This document shows, one piece after another, positions 1 through 7,747 of a DNA stretch of 34,902 nt (within the stretch, counting starts at the first letter, position 1; each line of letters opens with the position of its first letter). The position numbers and the translations under genes were made by a program. The stretch is from the NCBI GenBank assembly GCA_002254565.1, contig NJEG01000005.1, forward strand, positions 1-34,902, given 5' to 3'. The notes under the pieces are model-generated. The model had not been told where the DNA came from. It did not search any database and was given only the letters and a program-made list of their open reading frames with translations. Origin of the DNA: Candidatus Altarchaeales archaeon ex4484_2 (GTDB lineage Archaea > Altiarchaeota > Altiarchaeia > IMC4 > QMZM01).

Positions 1-115
1 TGTCCGAGGCGTTCCGCTTTTTTTTTCTTTAAGCTGTGGAGGCCGTTCTCCAAGCCGATGAAACAACTTTTATGTATGACTTCACAGTTAAGTAATTATT
101 TTAAACATACAAAGG
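1..115. other. Left-edge non-coding stretch with T-tract
   Basis: No convincing gene is visible here. A GC-rich patch is followed by a run of nine T at about 18-26, which looks like an archaeal T-tract terminator for something left of the window. The A/T-rich TTATTTTAAA at about 97-106 could be the promoter element of the ferredoxin, giving a very short leader. Frame 1 is open up to a stop at 121-123, but the translation shows no recognisable protein. Confidence 0.3.
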
Positions 116-124
116 TTGCCTAAA

Positions 125-472
125 ATGCCATGGATAGATGAGGAGAGATGTACGGGTTGTGGTATTTGCGTGCAAGACTGCCCGGTAAATGCTATAAACA
201 TGAGAGACGACAGGAAAGCTGAAATAGAAATGAATGAATGCATCAGATGCGGTAGATGCCACAGTATCTGCCCACAGAATGCAGTTAGACACGACAGCGA
301 ACTGATACCCAAAGAAATAAAAGAAAACATTAAATGGGTTAAAGGATTAATGGAATACCATAAAACAGCCAAAGAAAAAAAGGAATTCATCGGGAGAATC
401 AAAAAACACTTCAACAAAGAAAAAACAGTCGCAGAAAAAACCCTGGTGGAAATAAAAGCCCTTGAAGATTAG
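125..472 (+). CDS. 2x[4Fe-4S] ferredoxin with basic C-terminal tail
   Basis: This is a small dicluster ferredoxin of 115 aa, a cytoplasmic electron carrier. Two cluster motifs are visible: CTGCGICVQDCP near residues 9-20 and CIRCGRCHSICP near residues 39-50. The remaining 60 residues form a Lys/Glu-rich, probably helical extension that classical 55-60 aa ferredoxins lack; it could dock a partner protein. The ORF track starts at a TTG at 116, but that codon overlaps the Shine-Dalgarno-like AAAGGT at 111-116, so I place the start at the ATG at 125 with good spacing. It stands alone, convergent with the ABC operon, so its redox partner cannot be read from context. Confidence 0.9.
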   Translation: MPWIDEERCTGCGICVQDCPVNAINMRDDRKAEIEMNECIRCGRCHSICPQNAVRHDSELIPKEIKENIKWVKGLMEYHKTAKEKKEFIGRIKKHFNKEKTVAEKTLVEIKALED

Positions 473-512
473 AGAACACAATTATGTGAAGCCAGCTTAA
501 ACCGCCCAGGTT

Positions 513-575
513 ATTGATATTCAGTTTAACAAACCCAAAGGCTTCTTCTCGAGGATGCCCATCAGCTTTTAGTAC
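513..575 (-). pseudogene. 3' remnant of a winged-helix regulator gene
   Basis: The stretch around 520-560 matches, on the same strand, the 3' end of the winged-helix gene at 6456-6872. Both share TTCAGTTT, ACAA, ACCCAAAGGCTTCTTCTC and GATGCCC in order, with a 10-bp gap and three substitutions. Read on the minus strand it gives GILEKKPLG followed shortly by a stop, against GIVEKKPLG in the intact protein, but an in-frame stop lies just upstream. It therefore looks like the decayed tail of a duplicated regulator gene lying behind the MacB operon. No other part of that gene is recognisable here. Confidence 0.6.
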
Positions 576-603
576 CATCAGTGGCCTGGATAGCATGAAA
601 CAG

Positions 604-1287
604 TTAATCCACCCTAATCTTACCATCCCTTATGTGAACCTCCCTGTTGGCTTTCCCAGCAATCCTTTCATCGTGGGTGACCATCACCAAAGTCTTACCC
701 TCCTCCCTGTTGAGCCTCAACAACAAACCCATTATCGAAGCCCCCGTCCTCGTATCCAAATTCCCTGTTGGCTCATCCGCCAAAATAATCAAGGGATTAT
801 TGGCTAAGGCTCTTGCAATCGCAATCCTCTGCTGCTGTCCGCCGGATAGTTCAGAAGGGCGATTGCTGAATTTATCCTCTAAACCCATTAGAGATAGAAG
901 GTCTTCAACCCGCCCCCTGCGTTCACCACGCTTCAAGCCCATGAAGCGCATAGGCATCTCGATGTTCTCGAAGGCTGTCATAGAGTGGATCAGGTTAAAC
1001 TGCTGGAATACGAAACCCAGCTTCTCTCGCCTCAGCCGGGCCTTCTTGGAATCGCTTAGAGAAGAGATATCCACGCCCTCAATATAAACAGAACCCTCTG
1101 TAGGTGAGTCAAGGCAGCTTATCAAGTTCAGGAGAGTGGATTTTCCGGAGCCAGAAGGACCAACAATGCTCACGTACTCCCCCAGTGATATGGTTAAATC
1201 CACACCCCTGAGTGCCCTGAACTCGTTCGGCTGCCCAATGTTGTAGGTCTTCACCAGCCCAACACATCTAATCTCGCCGTCACTCAT
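604..1287 (-). CDS. MacB/LolD-type ABC transporter ATPase
   Basis: This is the ATP-hydrolysing subunit (227 aa) that pairs with the FtsX-like permease encoded just upstream; families of this kind drive mechanotransmission or export of peptides and lipoproteins. Visible motifs are the Walker A GPSGSGKST, the Q-loop VFQQFN, the signature LSGGQQQR, the Walker B LIILADEPTGNLD and the H-loop VTHD. The track ORF begins at 1389, but its first 34 residues are read from the permease gene in another frame. The ATG at 1287 has GAGGTG eight bases upstream, gives the usual family length, and overlaps the permease stop by 8 bp, indicating translational coupling. The substrate is unknown. Confidence 0.92.
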   Translation of the reverse strand: MSDGEIRCVGLVKTYNIGQPNEFRALRGVDLTISLGEYVSIVGPSGSGKSTLLNLISCLDSPTEGSVYIEGVDISSLSDSKKARLRREKLGFVFQQFNLIHSMTAFENIEMPMRFMGLKRGERRGRVEDLLSLMGLEDKFSNRPSELSGGQQQRIAIARALANNPLIILADEPTGNLDTRTGASIMGLLLRLNREEGKTLVMVTHDERIAGKANREVHIRDGKIRVD

Positions 1288-2452
1288 AACGCAACACCTC
1301 GATCGGGTCAAGCCTGGAAGCGGACCATGCCGGGTAAAGCCCCGCCCCAATACCCAAAACCAGCGAGAACACGACCGCAATACCCACAAGCTCAGGGGTT
1401 ATTATGGTGTTGACTGTAGTGTATCTTGTTAACAGAGAGCATGCGCCGTAACCCAGAGCGAGACCTATGGTTCCGCCAATCAAGCTCAGAAAGGCTGACT
1501 CCTCGAGGACCTGTACCAGTATATTAGTGGTTGTTGCACCAATAGCCTTCATGATGCCAATCTCCCTCCTGCGCTCCATTACCGACATAATCATAGTATT
1601 AATAATCCCGATACCACCCACCAGTATGGAGATAGCGCCTATGCCATACACCGCCATCTGCAAGGTCCCAAGGGTCTCCTGCAGGCTCCGGACCATCTCC
1701 AAAGCAGAGAAAGCCCTTAAATCATCAGAGTAATCGTTTATTTCTTCAGTGACCTGCTCCACAAAATCCACATCCGTCATCTTCACCTTCAATCTATTTA
1801 TTGAATAATCATCTTCTAACTCCTGCATGGTTGTGAGAGGCACGAAGGCAACATCATCCACCTCAGAGTCTCCTGTCTCTTCAAGGACTCCCACCACATC
1901 AAAGTAGAAGCTTTCCTTTGAGTCATCATCTTCCTCACGCTCGTACTCTATCTCGTCCCCAACATTAAAGCCCTGTTCCTCGGCAACAGACGCCCCCAGG
2001 AGGACCACGCAGTCACCTGAATCCGATTCCTCGATTTTTCGGCCTTCCTCGGCGATAATGTTCTCCCCCACAAGATACTTCAAATCCTCAGGATAGATTC
2101 CAGTAAAAGACAACATTCCACCAGAGCTGCGCATCATATGGAATTTTATGAAACCTCTGCTACCACCGCCCTGGGTAATCTGGTACGCCCCGACTGGAAC
2201 AACGCTCTCCACCCCATCAATCCATTTTATTCCTTCGATTGTGTCCTCATCGATGCCCTCCTCCTCATCCCCAGTATATGAGACATCGATAACCCCTGCG
2301 ATGTCACCAAACTGCTGCTCTATCTGCCTGTTCAAGCTCTCCCCGATAGCCCCAAGCGAGAGAATCAAGCCGATGCCGATGGCTATCCCCAAAATCGTGA
2401 GGAAACTCCTGACCCTCTGCCTGAAGACGTTCCTTAACGCTACATCAATCAT
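1280..2452 (-). CDS. MacB-like ABC permease (FtsX/MacB_PCD fold)
   Basis: The 390-aa protein shows the four-helix MacB topology. One N-terminal membrane helix (SFLTILGIAIGIGLILSLG, about residues 15-35) is followed by a large acidic extracytoplasmic domain to about residue 265 and an FtsX domain with three membrane helices ending in SRLDPIEVLRYE. The motif ERRREIGIMKAIGA between helices two and three is the usual coupling segment to the ATPase. The very acidic external domain (DDDSKE, EEEGIDED) might bind cations or reflect a salty habitat; that is inference. The gene sits 3 bp after the NEW3 protein gene and overlaps the ATPase gene, so the three form one operon. Confidence 0.92.
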   Translation of the reverse strand: MIDVALRNVFRQRVRSFLTILGIAIGIGLILSLGAIGESLNRQIEQQFGDIAGVIDVSYTGDEEEGIDEDTIEGIKWIDGVESVVPVGAYQITQGGGSRGFIKFHMMRSSGGMLSFTGIYPEDLKYLVGENIIAEEGRKIEESDSGDCVVLLGASVAEEQGFNVGDEIEYEREEDDDSKESFYFDVVGVLEETGDSEVDDVAFVPLTTMQELEDDYSINRLKVKMTDVDFVEQVTEEINDYSDDLRAFSALEMVRSLQETLGTLQMAVYGIGAISILVGGIGIINTMIMSVMERRREIGIMKAIGATTTNILVQVLEESAFLSLIGGTIGLALGYGACSLLTRYTTVNTIITPELVGIAVVFSLVLGIGAGLYPAWSASRLDPIEVLRYE

Positions 2453-2455
2453 CTT

Positions 2456-4132
2456 CTACCTGCTCTTCCACCAGCCATATCCCTTGTAACCAGCGAACAA
2501 CACAATAACAGCTGAAACAACATAGAATGCTGTTGTCGTTAAATCCAGTCCACCATTACCTGTTTTCTGGGTTCTGCTTGATAAGAAGGTGTTGAGGCCG
2601 CCTGTTGCACCACCAACCGTTACCTTCTCCACCTGGGTTACTCTCTCGTTGCCTGGACCATTGTATTCAAGTATCAGGGTGGCGGGCCCAGAAAGTGAGG
2701 CATCAAAGCTGAATGTGGTTTGCTTGGTTGCATCGATGTCTGCCTTGTATTCAATGAATCTCTGCACCTGTGTTTTGTTTGAAATCACACGAGCCTGGGA
2801 GGTTTCTTTAGAGGACGTTACATCACCTGGACCAAACAGCATTCTATTGAATCCTCCGGGCATCCTATTATCTCCCCTTCCAGTTTCGGTGGCTGAATCT
2901 GAATCAGAGACCGTTGCCCCAATACCCGTTACCAGAATAGCCTTAACTCCCTCAGCCGCTCTTGTGCCAACGTTCGCGACCTCGATTTTAACCGAGCCAG
3001 TGCCTGCCTCAACCTTGATAACCTCCAACATGACCTCCCCGCTAACATCCAATCCCACATTTTTCTCCACACTGTAGGAGGTGCCTCCCAGCTTATAGTC
3101 TAGGGTCAAGGGTGTGCCATATACTTTCATTTCCGCGTCCAAGCCAACTGCTACCCTAAATACTGCGTTAACTTCCCCACCAGCCTCAACAACTCCCAAG
3201 TATCTCTCGGAGGTGTCTGCTGGAGTGAATGGGTCGGAGAGAGACAGGGTGAGAGAAACATCTTCTGCGGGGATAGAACCAATATTCTTCAGGGAGATGT
3301 TCACTGGAACACGATCTCCAGGCCCCATGGATTCATAGCTTATCTTGGTTATCTTAAAGTCCACGCCAGCCTCATCCACCATCAACCCAATGGAGAGGTT
3401 GTCTGAAACCCTATCGCCTGAGCCATCAAGATAGGAAAGCGAGAGGCTTGCATCACATATCCCGGAATCCGAGGGCTTGACGTCATAGGATAAGGTGAAT
3501 ATGGTGTCAGCATCCACATCTCCAACATATCGTCTGCTAGAGCCTACAACACTCAAGCAGGAAGATGATAACTCAGCTATCATCCCCTCAACATCAGATA
3601 AACCCACAACCTCAAAAACTAATTCATTCAGGCTGTCCTTATATAGGGTTGTTTCTGTAGGCGTTACCTGAAATAACGGCTCACCTGAGACTGTGACAGG
3701 GATCTCCCAGGTGGTTTTCTGGTTGTAGACGGGATCACCTTCAGAGTCAGAGCCGTGGTAGTCAATGTCCACCTTTATCCCGGTTAAACCATTAGCTACA
3801 TCATCATCTACCTTAATCCAGACAGGCAGGGTCTTGGATTCCCCCGATTTGAGGTTGCCTAGATAGAACTTCTTGTTCACGTTAACTCTGGCTGTGCTGT
3901 GTATCCACACCTCAACATTACGGGCATTATATTCTCCCGTGTTTTCAACAACCAGGTTCAGTATACCGCTCTCACCAGGCTTCAGAGACGAATCCATCTG
4001 GGTTGAATCAAAGTCAACAACCACATTCGTCGGATTAGAGCTGCCGGAGGCGGCATAAACCGTCAACAAAATAGTCGAAAGCAATACAAAAAATAGCATA
4101 AACCACATAAGTCCTTTAGTCTTCATCTCCAT
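2456..4132 (-). CDS. Secreted NEW3/CARDB-type protein with C-terminal anchor
   Basis: The 558-aa protein has a signal peptide (GLMWFMLFFVLLSTILLTVYA) and a C-terminal membrane helix (FYVVSAVIVLFAGYKGYGWW). Between them lie several beta-sandwich repeats of the NEW3/CARDB kind, recognisable by phrases such as LKPGESGILNLVVENTGEYNA and MGPGDRVPVNISLKNIGS. It should sit outside the cell, anchored by its C-terminus. Proteins of this kind (COG1361-like) are often encoded next to MacB-type transporters in archaea, and here it is the first gene of that operon, so it probably acts as its extracytoplasmic partner. GAGGT eight bases before the ATG at 4132 supports this start over the second Met two codons later. 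Confidence 0.85.
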   Translation of the reverse strand: MEMKTKGLMWFMLFFVLLSTILLTVYAASGSSNPTNVVVDFDSTQMDSSLKPGESGILNLVVENTGEYNARNVEVWIHSTARVNVNKKFYLGNLKSGESKTLPVWIKVDDDVANGLTGIKVDIDYHGSDSEGDPVYNQKTTWEIPVTVSGEPLFQVTPTETTLYKDSLNELVFEVVGLSDVEGMIAELSSSCLSVVGSSRRYVGDVDADTIFTLSYDVKPSDSGICDASLSLSYLDGSGDRVSDNLSIGLMVDEAGVDFKITKISYESMGPGDRVPVNISLKNIGSIPAEDVSLTLSLSDPFTPADTSERYLGVVEAGGEVNAVFRVAVGLDAEMKVYGTPLTLDYKLGGTSYSVEKNVGLDVSGEVMLEVIKVEAGTGSVKIEVANVGTRAAEGVKAILVTGIGATVSDSDSATETGRGDNRMPGGFNRMLFGPGDVTSSKETSQARVISNKTQVQRFIEYKADIDATKQTTFSFDASLSGPATLILEYNGPGNERVTQVEKVTVGGATGGLNTFLSSRTQKTGNGGLDLTTTAFYVVSAVIVLFAGYKGYGWWKSR

Positions 4133-4219
4133 TTTTTTTTACCTCATAGTATGAACCTTGGTTTCATATTATTATGCTGGAAAAGACTACTCCTTACCCC
4201 CCCATCATCTTCACGATAA

Positions 4220-4280
4220 GAAACATTGATGAAACCAGCTAAATTCCCTAGTGAAACACCCGTAACAATAAATGAAACAT
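4220..4280. promoter_or_regulatory. Phased GAAAC array, copy 1
   Basis: GAAAC occurs at 4220, 4231, 4253 and 4274 on the plus strand, that is 11, 22 and 21 bp apart, close to whole helical turns. The part from 4252 to 4280 is identical over 29 bp to 7769-7797. It lies 90-150 bp upstream of the NEW3/MacB operon start and downstream of the ABC-2 operon terminator. This suggests an operator for a regulator binding one DNA face; the regulator is unknown. Confidence 0.6.
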
Positions 4281-4326
4281 CACCTTAAAAGAATCCCCTG
4301 GCTGGACAACATGCACGACAACAAGC

Positions 4327-4334
4327 AAAAAAAA
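4327..4334 (-). terminator. T8 tract after ABC-2 operon
   Basis: Eight consecutive A on the plus strand, hence T8 on the transcribed minus strand, lie about 43 bp after the stop codon of the ABC-2 permease gene. Archaeal termination commonly uses such U-runs. The rest of 4133-4376 holds the GAAAC array and an A/T-rich stretch near 4163-4172 that could be the TATA box of the NEW3 operon; no gene is visible. Confidence 0.5.
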
Positions 4335-4376
4335 TATTGCCTTAACAACCTCCCCAAGAAAAGAATCAAGCATATA

Positions 4377-5126
4377 TCATATCTCTATCCTGGAGAAAAG
4401 CCATGCGCCCACCAGGTTCACCAGGATAGATAAACCTGCTAGAACAGTTAAATCAAGGGGTAGAGTAAATGACATAACCCCGGTTAAGGTAGCCCTCAAG
4501 CCATCAACCCCGTAGGATAATGGATTAACCAGAACTAGAAGCTTGATGAAGGAGGGTAAACCATCTATTGGGAACAATGCCCCTGAGAGGAAGAACATAG
4601 GCATAATCAAGAGATTCATTATCATAGGAAACGCCTGCATGTCATCTATCCTGGAGGCTATTGCAGTCCCGAAACCGGTTAAGAATATGGAAAGAAGAAA
4701 CATGAAGAAAACCGCCGGCAGGATGGAAAACCAGGAAACCGGCCTGAAGCCGATCAAGAAAGCCAACAGTAAAACAACCAGGCCCTGGATTACAGAGATA
4801 GTAGCCCCGCCAAGGGTTCTGCCGATCATAATATCAGTTCTTGATATTGGAGCAACCAGGGTCTCCTTCAGGAAACCAAACCTCCGATCCCATACCACCT
4901 CAATGCCCGTGAACATTGAAGTGAACAATATAGTCATCGCCACAATACCGGGAACCAGAAACTGCATGTAGTCAACCCCACCGGCCTTCTCGAAGACCGG
5001 GCTGAAGCCGAAGCCGAAGGCTACCAGAAACAACAAAGGCTGGCCTATGGAACCTATTAAACGGGACTTCGATCTCCAGTAACGCTTCAGCTGCCTGAGC
5101 CACATAACATAAATTGTTTGGATCAT
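4377..5126 (-). CDS. ABC-2 type permease (DrrB-like)
   Basis: This is the membrane subunit (249 aa) of a drug- or lipid-exporting ABC transporter. Six hydrophobic segments are visible, starting with LIGSIGQPLLFLVAFGFGFSPVF. The ABC-2 signature region is present: FLKETLVAPISRTDIMIGRTLGG, followed by MFFLSGALFPIDGLP and VNPLSYGVDGLR before the last helices. The ATG overlaps the stop of the ATPase gene by 4 bp (ATGA), so the pair is translationally coupled. Both follow a PadR repressor gene, a common layout for inducible exporters. Substrate cannot be inferred. Confidence 0.92.
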   Translation of the reverse strand: MIQTIYVMWLRQLKRYWRSKSRLIGSIGQPLLFLVAFGFGFSPVFEKAGGVDYMQFLVPGIVAMTILFTSMFTGIEVVWDRRFGFLKETLVAPISRTDIMIGRTLGGATISVIQGLVVLLLAFLIGFRPVSWFSILPAVFFMFLLSIFLTGFGTAIASRIDDMQAFPMIMNLLIMPMFFLSGALFPIDGLPSFIKLLVLVNPLSYGVDGLRATLTGVMSFTLPLDLTVLAGLSILVNLVGAWLFSRIEI

Positions 5127-5911
5127 CTCCTCACCCCCCGCCTTAACCGCATCCTATCCATTGAGGTAGCGTTCTCCTCCCTGATCGAGCGGCCTGTTAA
5201 CTGCAGGAAAGCATCCTCCAAAGAGCTGGTAGAGGTTGAACTCCTTATCTCCTCCACAGTTCCTGAAGTTATAATCTGTCCGTGGTCTATTATCGCGACA
5301 CGGTCAGCCACCTCCTCGGCCTCGGCCATGTAATGGGTTGTGAAGAAGATGGTCATCCCGTCATCTGCATTCAGCTCCAAGATGTGCTCCCAGATGTTAT
5401 TCCGGGTCTGCGGGTCCAAGCCAAGTGTTGGTTCGTCCAGAAAAAGAATTCGGGGGTGGTGTATGAGACCTCTTGCTATTTCCAGCCTCCTCTTCATACC
5501 ACCCGAGTAATATTTGACGTAATCATCCCGCCTGCTCCATAAACCAACCATCTCCATAAGCTGTTTGATGCGCTCCGTTCTTGTTTCTTTCTCAACACCA
5601 TAGAGTACGCCGTGAAACTCCATGTTCTCGTAGGCAGTAAGCTCTTCATCGATGCTCTGATCCTGGAATACTATCCCAAAAGACCTCCTTGCATCGTCCT
5701 GTTGTGTCAGGGGATTGAACCCATTAACCATTAGTTTCCCTGAGGAGGGTTTAAGGAGCGTTGTAAGCATCTTGATTGTGGTGGATTTACCGGCCCCGTT
5801 GGGGCCCAGGAAGGCGAAAATCTCACCCTCCCCAACATTGAACGATATGTCGTCTACTGCAGTGAAACCATTAAAGTTCTTTGTCAAATTCATAACCTTT
5901 ATCATATCCAT
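5123..5911 (-). CDS. ABC-2 transporter ATPase (DrrA-like)
   Basis: The 262-aa protein is the nucleotide-binding subunit for the permease encoded next. It has Walker A GPNGAGKST, the Q-loop region FGIVFQDQSIDEELTAYEN, signature YSGGMKRRLEIARG, Walker B ILFLDEPTLGLD and the switch TTHYMAEAEEVADRVAIIDHG. The DrrA family carries a C-terminal extension, seen here as the tail after about residue 220. One base separates it from the stop of the PadR gene. GGAGG lies 12 bases before the ATG at 5911, a little far, so the in-frame ATG two codons later is a possible alternative. Confidence 0.93.
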   Translation of the reverse strand: MDMIKVMNLTKNFNGFTAVDDISFNVGEGEIFAFLGPNGAGKSTTIKMLTTLLKPSSGKLMVNGFNPLTQQDDARRSFGIVFQDQSIDEELTAYENMEFHGVLYGVEKETRTERIKQLMEMVGLWSRRDDYVKYYSGGMKRRLEIARGLIHHPRILFLDEPTLGLDPQTRNNIWEHILELNADDGMTIFFTTHYMAEAEEVADRVAIIDHGQIITSGTVEEIRSSTSTSSLEDAFLQLTGRSIREENATSMDRMRLRRGVRR

Positions 5912-5912
5912 T

Positions 5913-6395
5913 TCACTTGATTTCCTCCAATCCAGTAAGGCATTTCCTCAACAACTCCTCAGTTTCGGCTTTTCTTTCAGGTGGTAGCTCATCCACCGTG
6001 TTTTTTATCTCAAATAGTAGATCATGCAACCCTATTTTCTCGCTGCCGAATATTTCAACGAAGAGGTTCCTGAAACACTGCATTTTTTCTTTGGGTACCT
6101 TCCTGTGTTCCCTTATATGATTCAACCTCCTCCGTCCCTGCACTGTTAGTTCAAGAACTTTTTTCGAGCGCTTATCTATTTTTTTTACCTTGATTAAACC
6201 CTCCCGCTCCAACTGGTCTAGGGTGGGATATACTGCTCCCTTGCTAGGAACCCACAGACCATCTGTTTTCTCCTTTATCTCTTTGATTATGTCATAGCCG
6301 GATTTGGGTTTTTTGTCTAGGGAGTGTAGAACGTATAGTGCCATAATCCCCCTTTCTCTTCCTTCACCGCTTGAGAACCTGCTTAAACTGCTCAC
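5913..6395 (-). CDS. PadR-family transcriptional regulator
   Basis: This is a winged-helix repressor of 160 aa. The PadR core is clear: IMALYVLHSLDKKPKSGYDIIKEIKEKTDGLWVPSKGAVYPTLDQLEREGLIKV, about residues 18-70, followed by a helical C-terminal dimerisation region. Members usually repress a neighbouring exporter and their own gene. It is the first gene of the ABC-2 operon. The start is a GTG at 6395. A TATA-like TATTTAAG is centred about 25 bases upstream, so the transcript would be leaderless, and the residues before the internal ATG belong to the usual helix 1. The 13-bp palindrome at 6435-6447 is its likely operator. Confidence 0.93.
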   Translation of the reverse strand: MSSLSRFSSGEGRERGIMALYVLHSLDKKPKSGYDIIKEIKEKTDGLWVPSKGAVYPTLDQLEREGLIKVKKIDKRSKKVLELTVQGRRRLNHIREHRKVPKEKMQCFRNLFVEIFGSEKIGLHDLLFEIKNTVDELPPERKAETEELLRKCLTGLEEIK

Positions 6396-6414
6396 GTTAT
6401 CTTTTGGGATTCAG

Positions 6415-6447
6415 CCCTTAAATATGGCACTATATAGAACGGTTCTA
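6415..6447 (-). promoter_or_regulatory. PadR operon promoter and palindromic operator
   Basis: The sequence TAGAACGGTTCTA at 6435-6447 is a palindrome with 6-bp arms and a 1-bp centre. TATTTAAG on the minus strand at about 6416-6423 is placed to start transcription at the GTG codon. An operator just upstream of the TATA box is a usual place for PadR autoregulation; binding is inferred, not shown. Confidence 0.6.
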
Positions 6448-6455
6448 AACAGAAA

Positions 6456-6872
6456 TCAAACCTTCAGTTTCACAAGATTCGTATTACCCAAAGGCTTCTT
6501 CTCAACGATGCCCCTGCCCTCCAGCCTCGACAGAATCCGGGAAACCTTCACCTTAGAAAGCCCTGACTCAGCCACGATATAGGTCTGCTCCAGCCTCCCA
6601 TCCTCAAGAAGTAATTCAACCACCAGGCGCTCGTCCTCAGGCAAAACCCCAAGAAGCCTCTGAAACTGTTTCCTGTTAATCCTCCACTGAAACAACAAAA
6701 CAATCAACGCACCAACGCCCATAGCAACAGCAGTCATCCCATAAACCATCAACGGGATAGAGGAGCCAGTGTCCGCCATATAATACCCGTTGAGTATGGA
6801 GAACATTATCCCCAGACCAAATACTGCAATAATCGCTACGGCTAGACGCGTCTCAGAGACCTCCATATTCAA
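6456..6872 (-). CDS. Membrane-anchored winged-helix regulator (COG2512-like)
   Basis: The 138-aa protein has two N-terminal membrane helices (LAVAIIAVFGLGIMFSIL and MVYGMTAVAMGVGALIVLLF). After a short basic linker comes a winged-helix domain with the MarR-like core ERLVVELLLEDGRLEQTYIVAESGLSKVKVSRILSRLEGRGIVEKKPLG. Archaeal membrane-bound regulators of this type are thought to sense envelope state and bind DNA on the cytoplasmic side. The track start is TTG at 6872, overlapping the previous stop by 3 bp with GAGGA nine bases upstream; ATG at 6866 is the alternative. The last 17 codons recur as a decayed copy at 513-575. Target genes are unknown, but the neighbouring envelope genes are obvious candidates. 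Confidence 0.85.
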   Translation of the reverse strand: MNMEVSETRLAVAIIAVFGLGIMFSILNGYYMADTGSSIPLMVYGMTAVAMGVGALIVLLFQWRINRKQFQRLLGVLPEDERLVVELLLEDGRLEQTYIVAESGLSKVKVSRILSRLEGRGIVEKKPLGNTNLVKLKV

Positions 6873-7144
6873 TCACTTAAATCCTCTTTCATCTCCAGAA
6901 AGGTTTCCTTATCTATCTCGCCCCGAACATACCTCATCTTCAACAAATCCATGGGCGTATCATGCCTCCCGGAACCCCGAAGAAGCCAATAAAATATCAA
7001 AGCCAGAACCAAAATGAAAAGAAGGTTCATGAGATAAAAAGTGGGTATGCCCAAAAGTTCATGCGGAAAAGGTTTATGCTTAAATGCAACATGAGAAAGC
7101 TTCTCCCCTGCACGGTGAACCAACTCGGTTGTTGTAACATTCAT
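6869..7144 (-). CDS. Small membrane protein with SHOCT domain
   Basis: The 91-aa protein has one membrane helix in the middle (FYLMNLLFILVLALIFYWLL, about residues 36-55). It ends in a SHOCT-like motif, DLLKMRYVRGEIDKETFLEMKEDL, a short helical oligomerisation module found at the C-terminus of many membrane or secreted proteins. It is encoded immediately before the membrane-anchored winged-helix regulator and overlaps it, so the two probably act together, perhaps with SHOCT mediating assembly at the membrane. GATAATATAAAT at about 7158-7169 on the minus strand is a suitable promoter 15-25 bases before the ATG. Confidence 0.8.
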   Translation of the reverse strand: MNVTTTELVHRAGEKLSHVAFKHKPFPHELLGIPTFYLMNLLFILVLALIFYWLLRGSGRHDTPMDLLKMRYVRGEIDKETFLEMKEDLSD

Positions 7145-7170
7145 TTTTTACACCAGATTTATATTATCGA

Positions 7171-7188
7171 TTAAAAAGAAAAAAGAGG
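7171..7188 (-). terminator. T-rich terminator after secreted repeat protein gene
   Basis: On the minus strand the sequence CCTCTTTTTTCTTTTTAA lies about 25-40 bases after the stop of the 7212-7715 gene and just before the SHOCT promoter. Interrupted T-runs of this length are typical archaeal terminators and separate the two transcription units. Confidence 0.5.
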
Positions 7189-7211
7189 GTATAGATGATA
7201 AACCCCCATAT

Positions 7212-7715
7212 TTAGACACTGGGGAAACCCATCATTCTAAAACCATGGGAACGCCCCATATGATGGCCCCGGAAACCGGCTCCCTTGCTTTCCTTAATCG
7301 CCGCATTAACATCCTCCTCGGTCGCATCCTCAGAGAGACCAAGCCTCTCTTTAATGACAGGAAGCCTCTCCCCCCTCATCAACTGCCTTCTCTCATTCTG
7401 GGCGTCAAATAATTCCCTGACGGTTGAATCCCAGGACAGGCCAAGCTCATCCAGATCCTCCTCAAATAAGGCCTCACGTATCTCCTTGTGGGTTGCGTTC
7501 TTGGTTAAATCAAGGTCCGTTAGTCTATTACTCCTTATGGCATCCATCACCTCAGAATGAGTAGCGTCCTCATCCAGTCCAAGTCCTTCTTTAATTTCAT
7601 CAGTCACAGGGCATCCACCCCCTCTCTTACCTAAGCCGCCGAATCCGACAGCATAAACCAGTCCCATAACCAGCAAAGCCGCCAAACCAGCAACAAAAAA
7701 ATTCTTTAAATTCAT
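7212..7715 (-). CDS. Secreted four-repeat protein with His/Met-rich tail
   Basis: I do not recognise a named family. The 167-aa protein has a signal peptide or N-terminal anchor (FFVAGLAALLVMGLVYAVGF). It then carries four degenerate repeats of the form LGLxxDATxxEVxxAI, at residues about 45-60, 68-83, 91-105 and 125-140, likely helical hairpins. The tail GFRGHHMGRSHGFRMMGF is rich in His, Met and Arg and could bind a soft metal such as copper, which is inference. Broadly it recalls Spy/CpxP-like secreted helical proteins in size and charge only. GAGGTG seven bases before the ATG supports the start. The phased GAAAC array lies directly upstream. Confidence 0.75.
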   Translation of the reverse strand: MNLKNFFVAGLAALLVMGLVYAVGFGGLGKRGGGCPVTDEIKEGLGLDEDATHSEVMDAIRSNRLTDLDLTKNATHKEIREALFEEDLDELGLSWDSTVRELFDAQNERRQLMRGERLPVIKERLGLSEDATEEDVNAAIKESKGAGFRGHHMGRSHGFRMMGFPSV

Positions 7716-7747
7716 TTCATATCACCTCTATAGTAGAAGAAATAGCT

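Noticed and set aside
18-26. T9 tract as the tail of a tRNA or other RNA gene
   Set aside because: Too little sequence lies upstream in the window to recognise any RNA.
514-807. 97-aa plus-strand ORF antisense to the ABC ATPase
   Set aside because: Shadow of the minus-strand ATPase and remnant; composition is Pro/Ser-rich as expected for an antisense frame.
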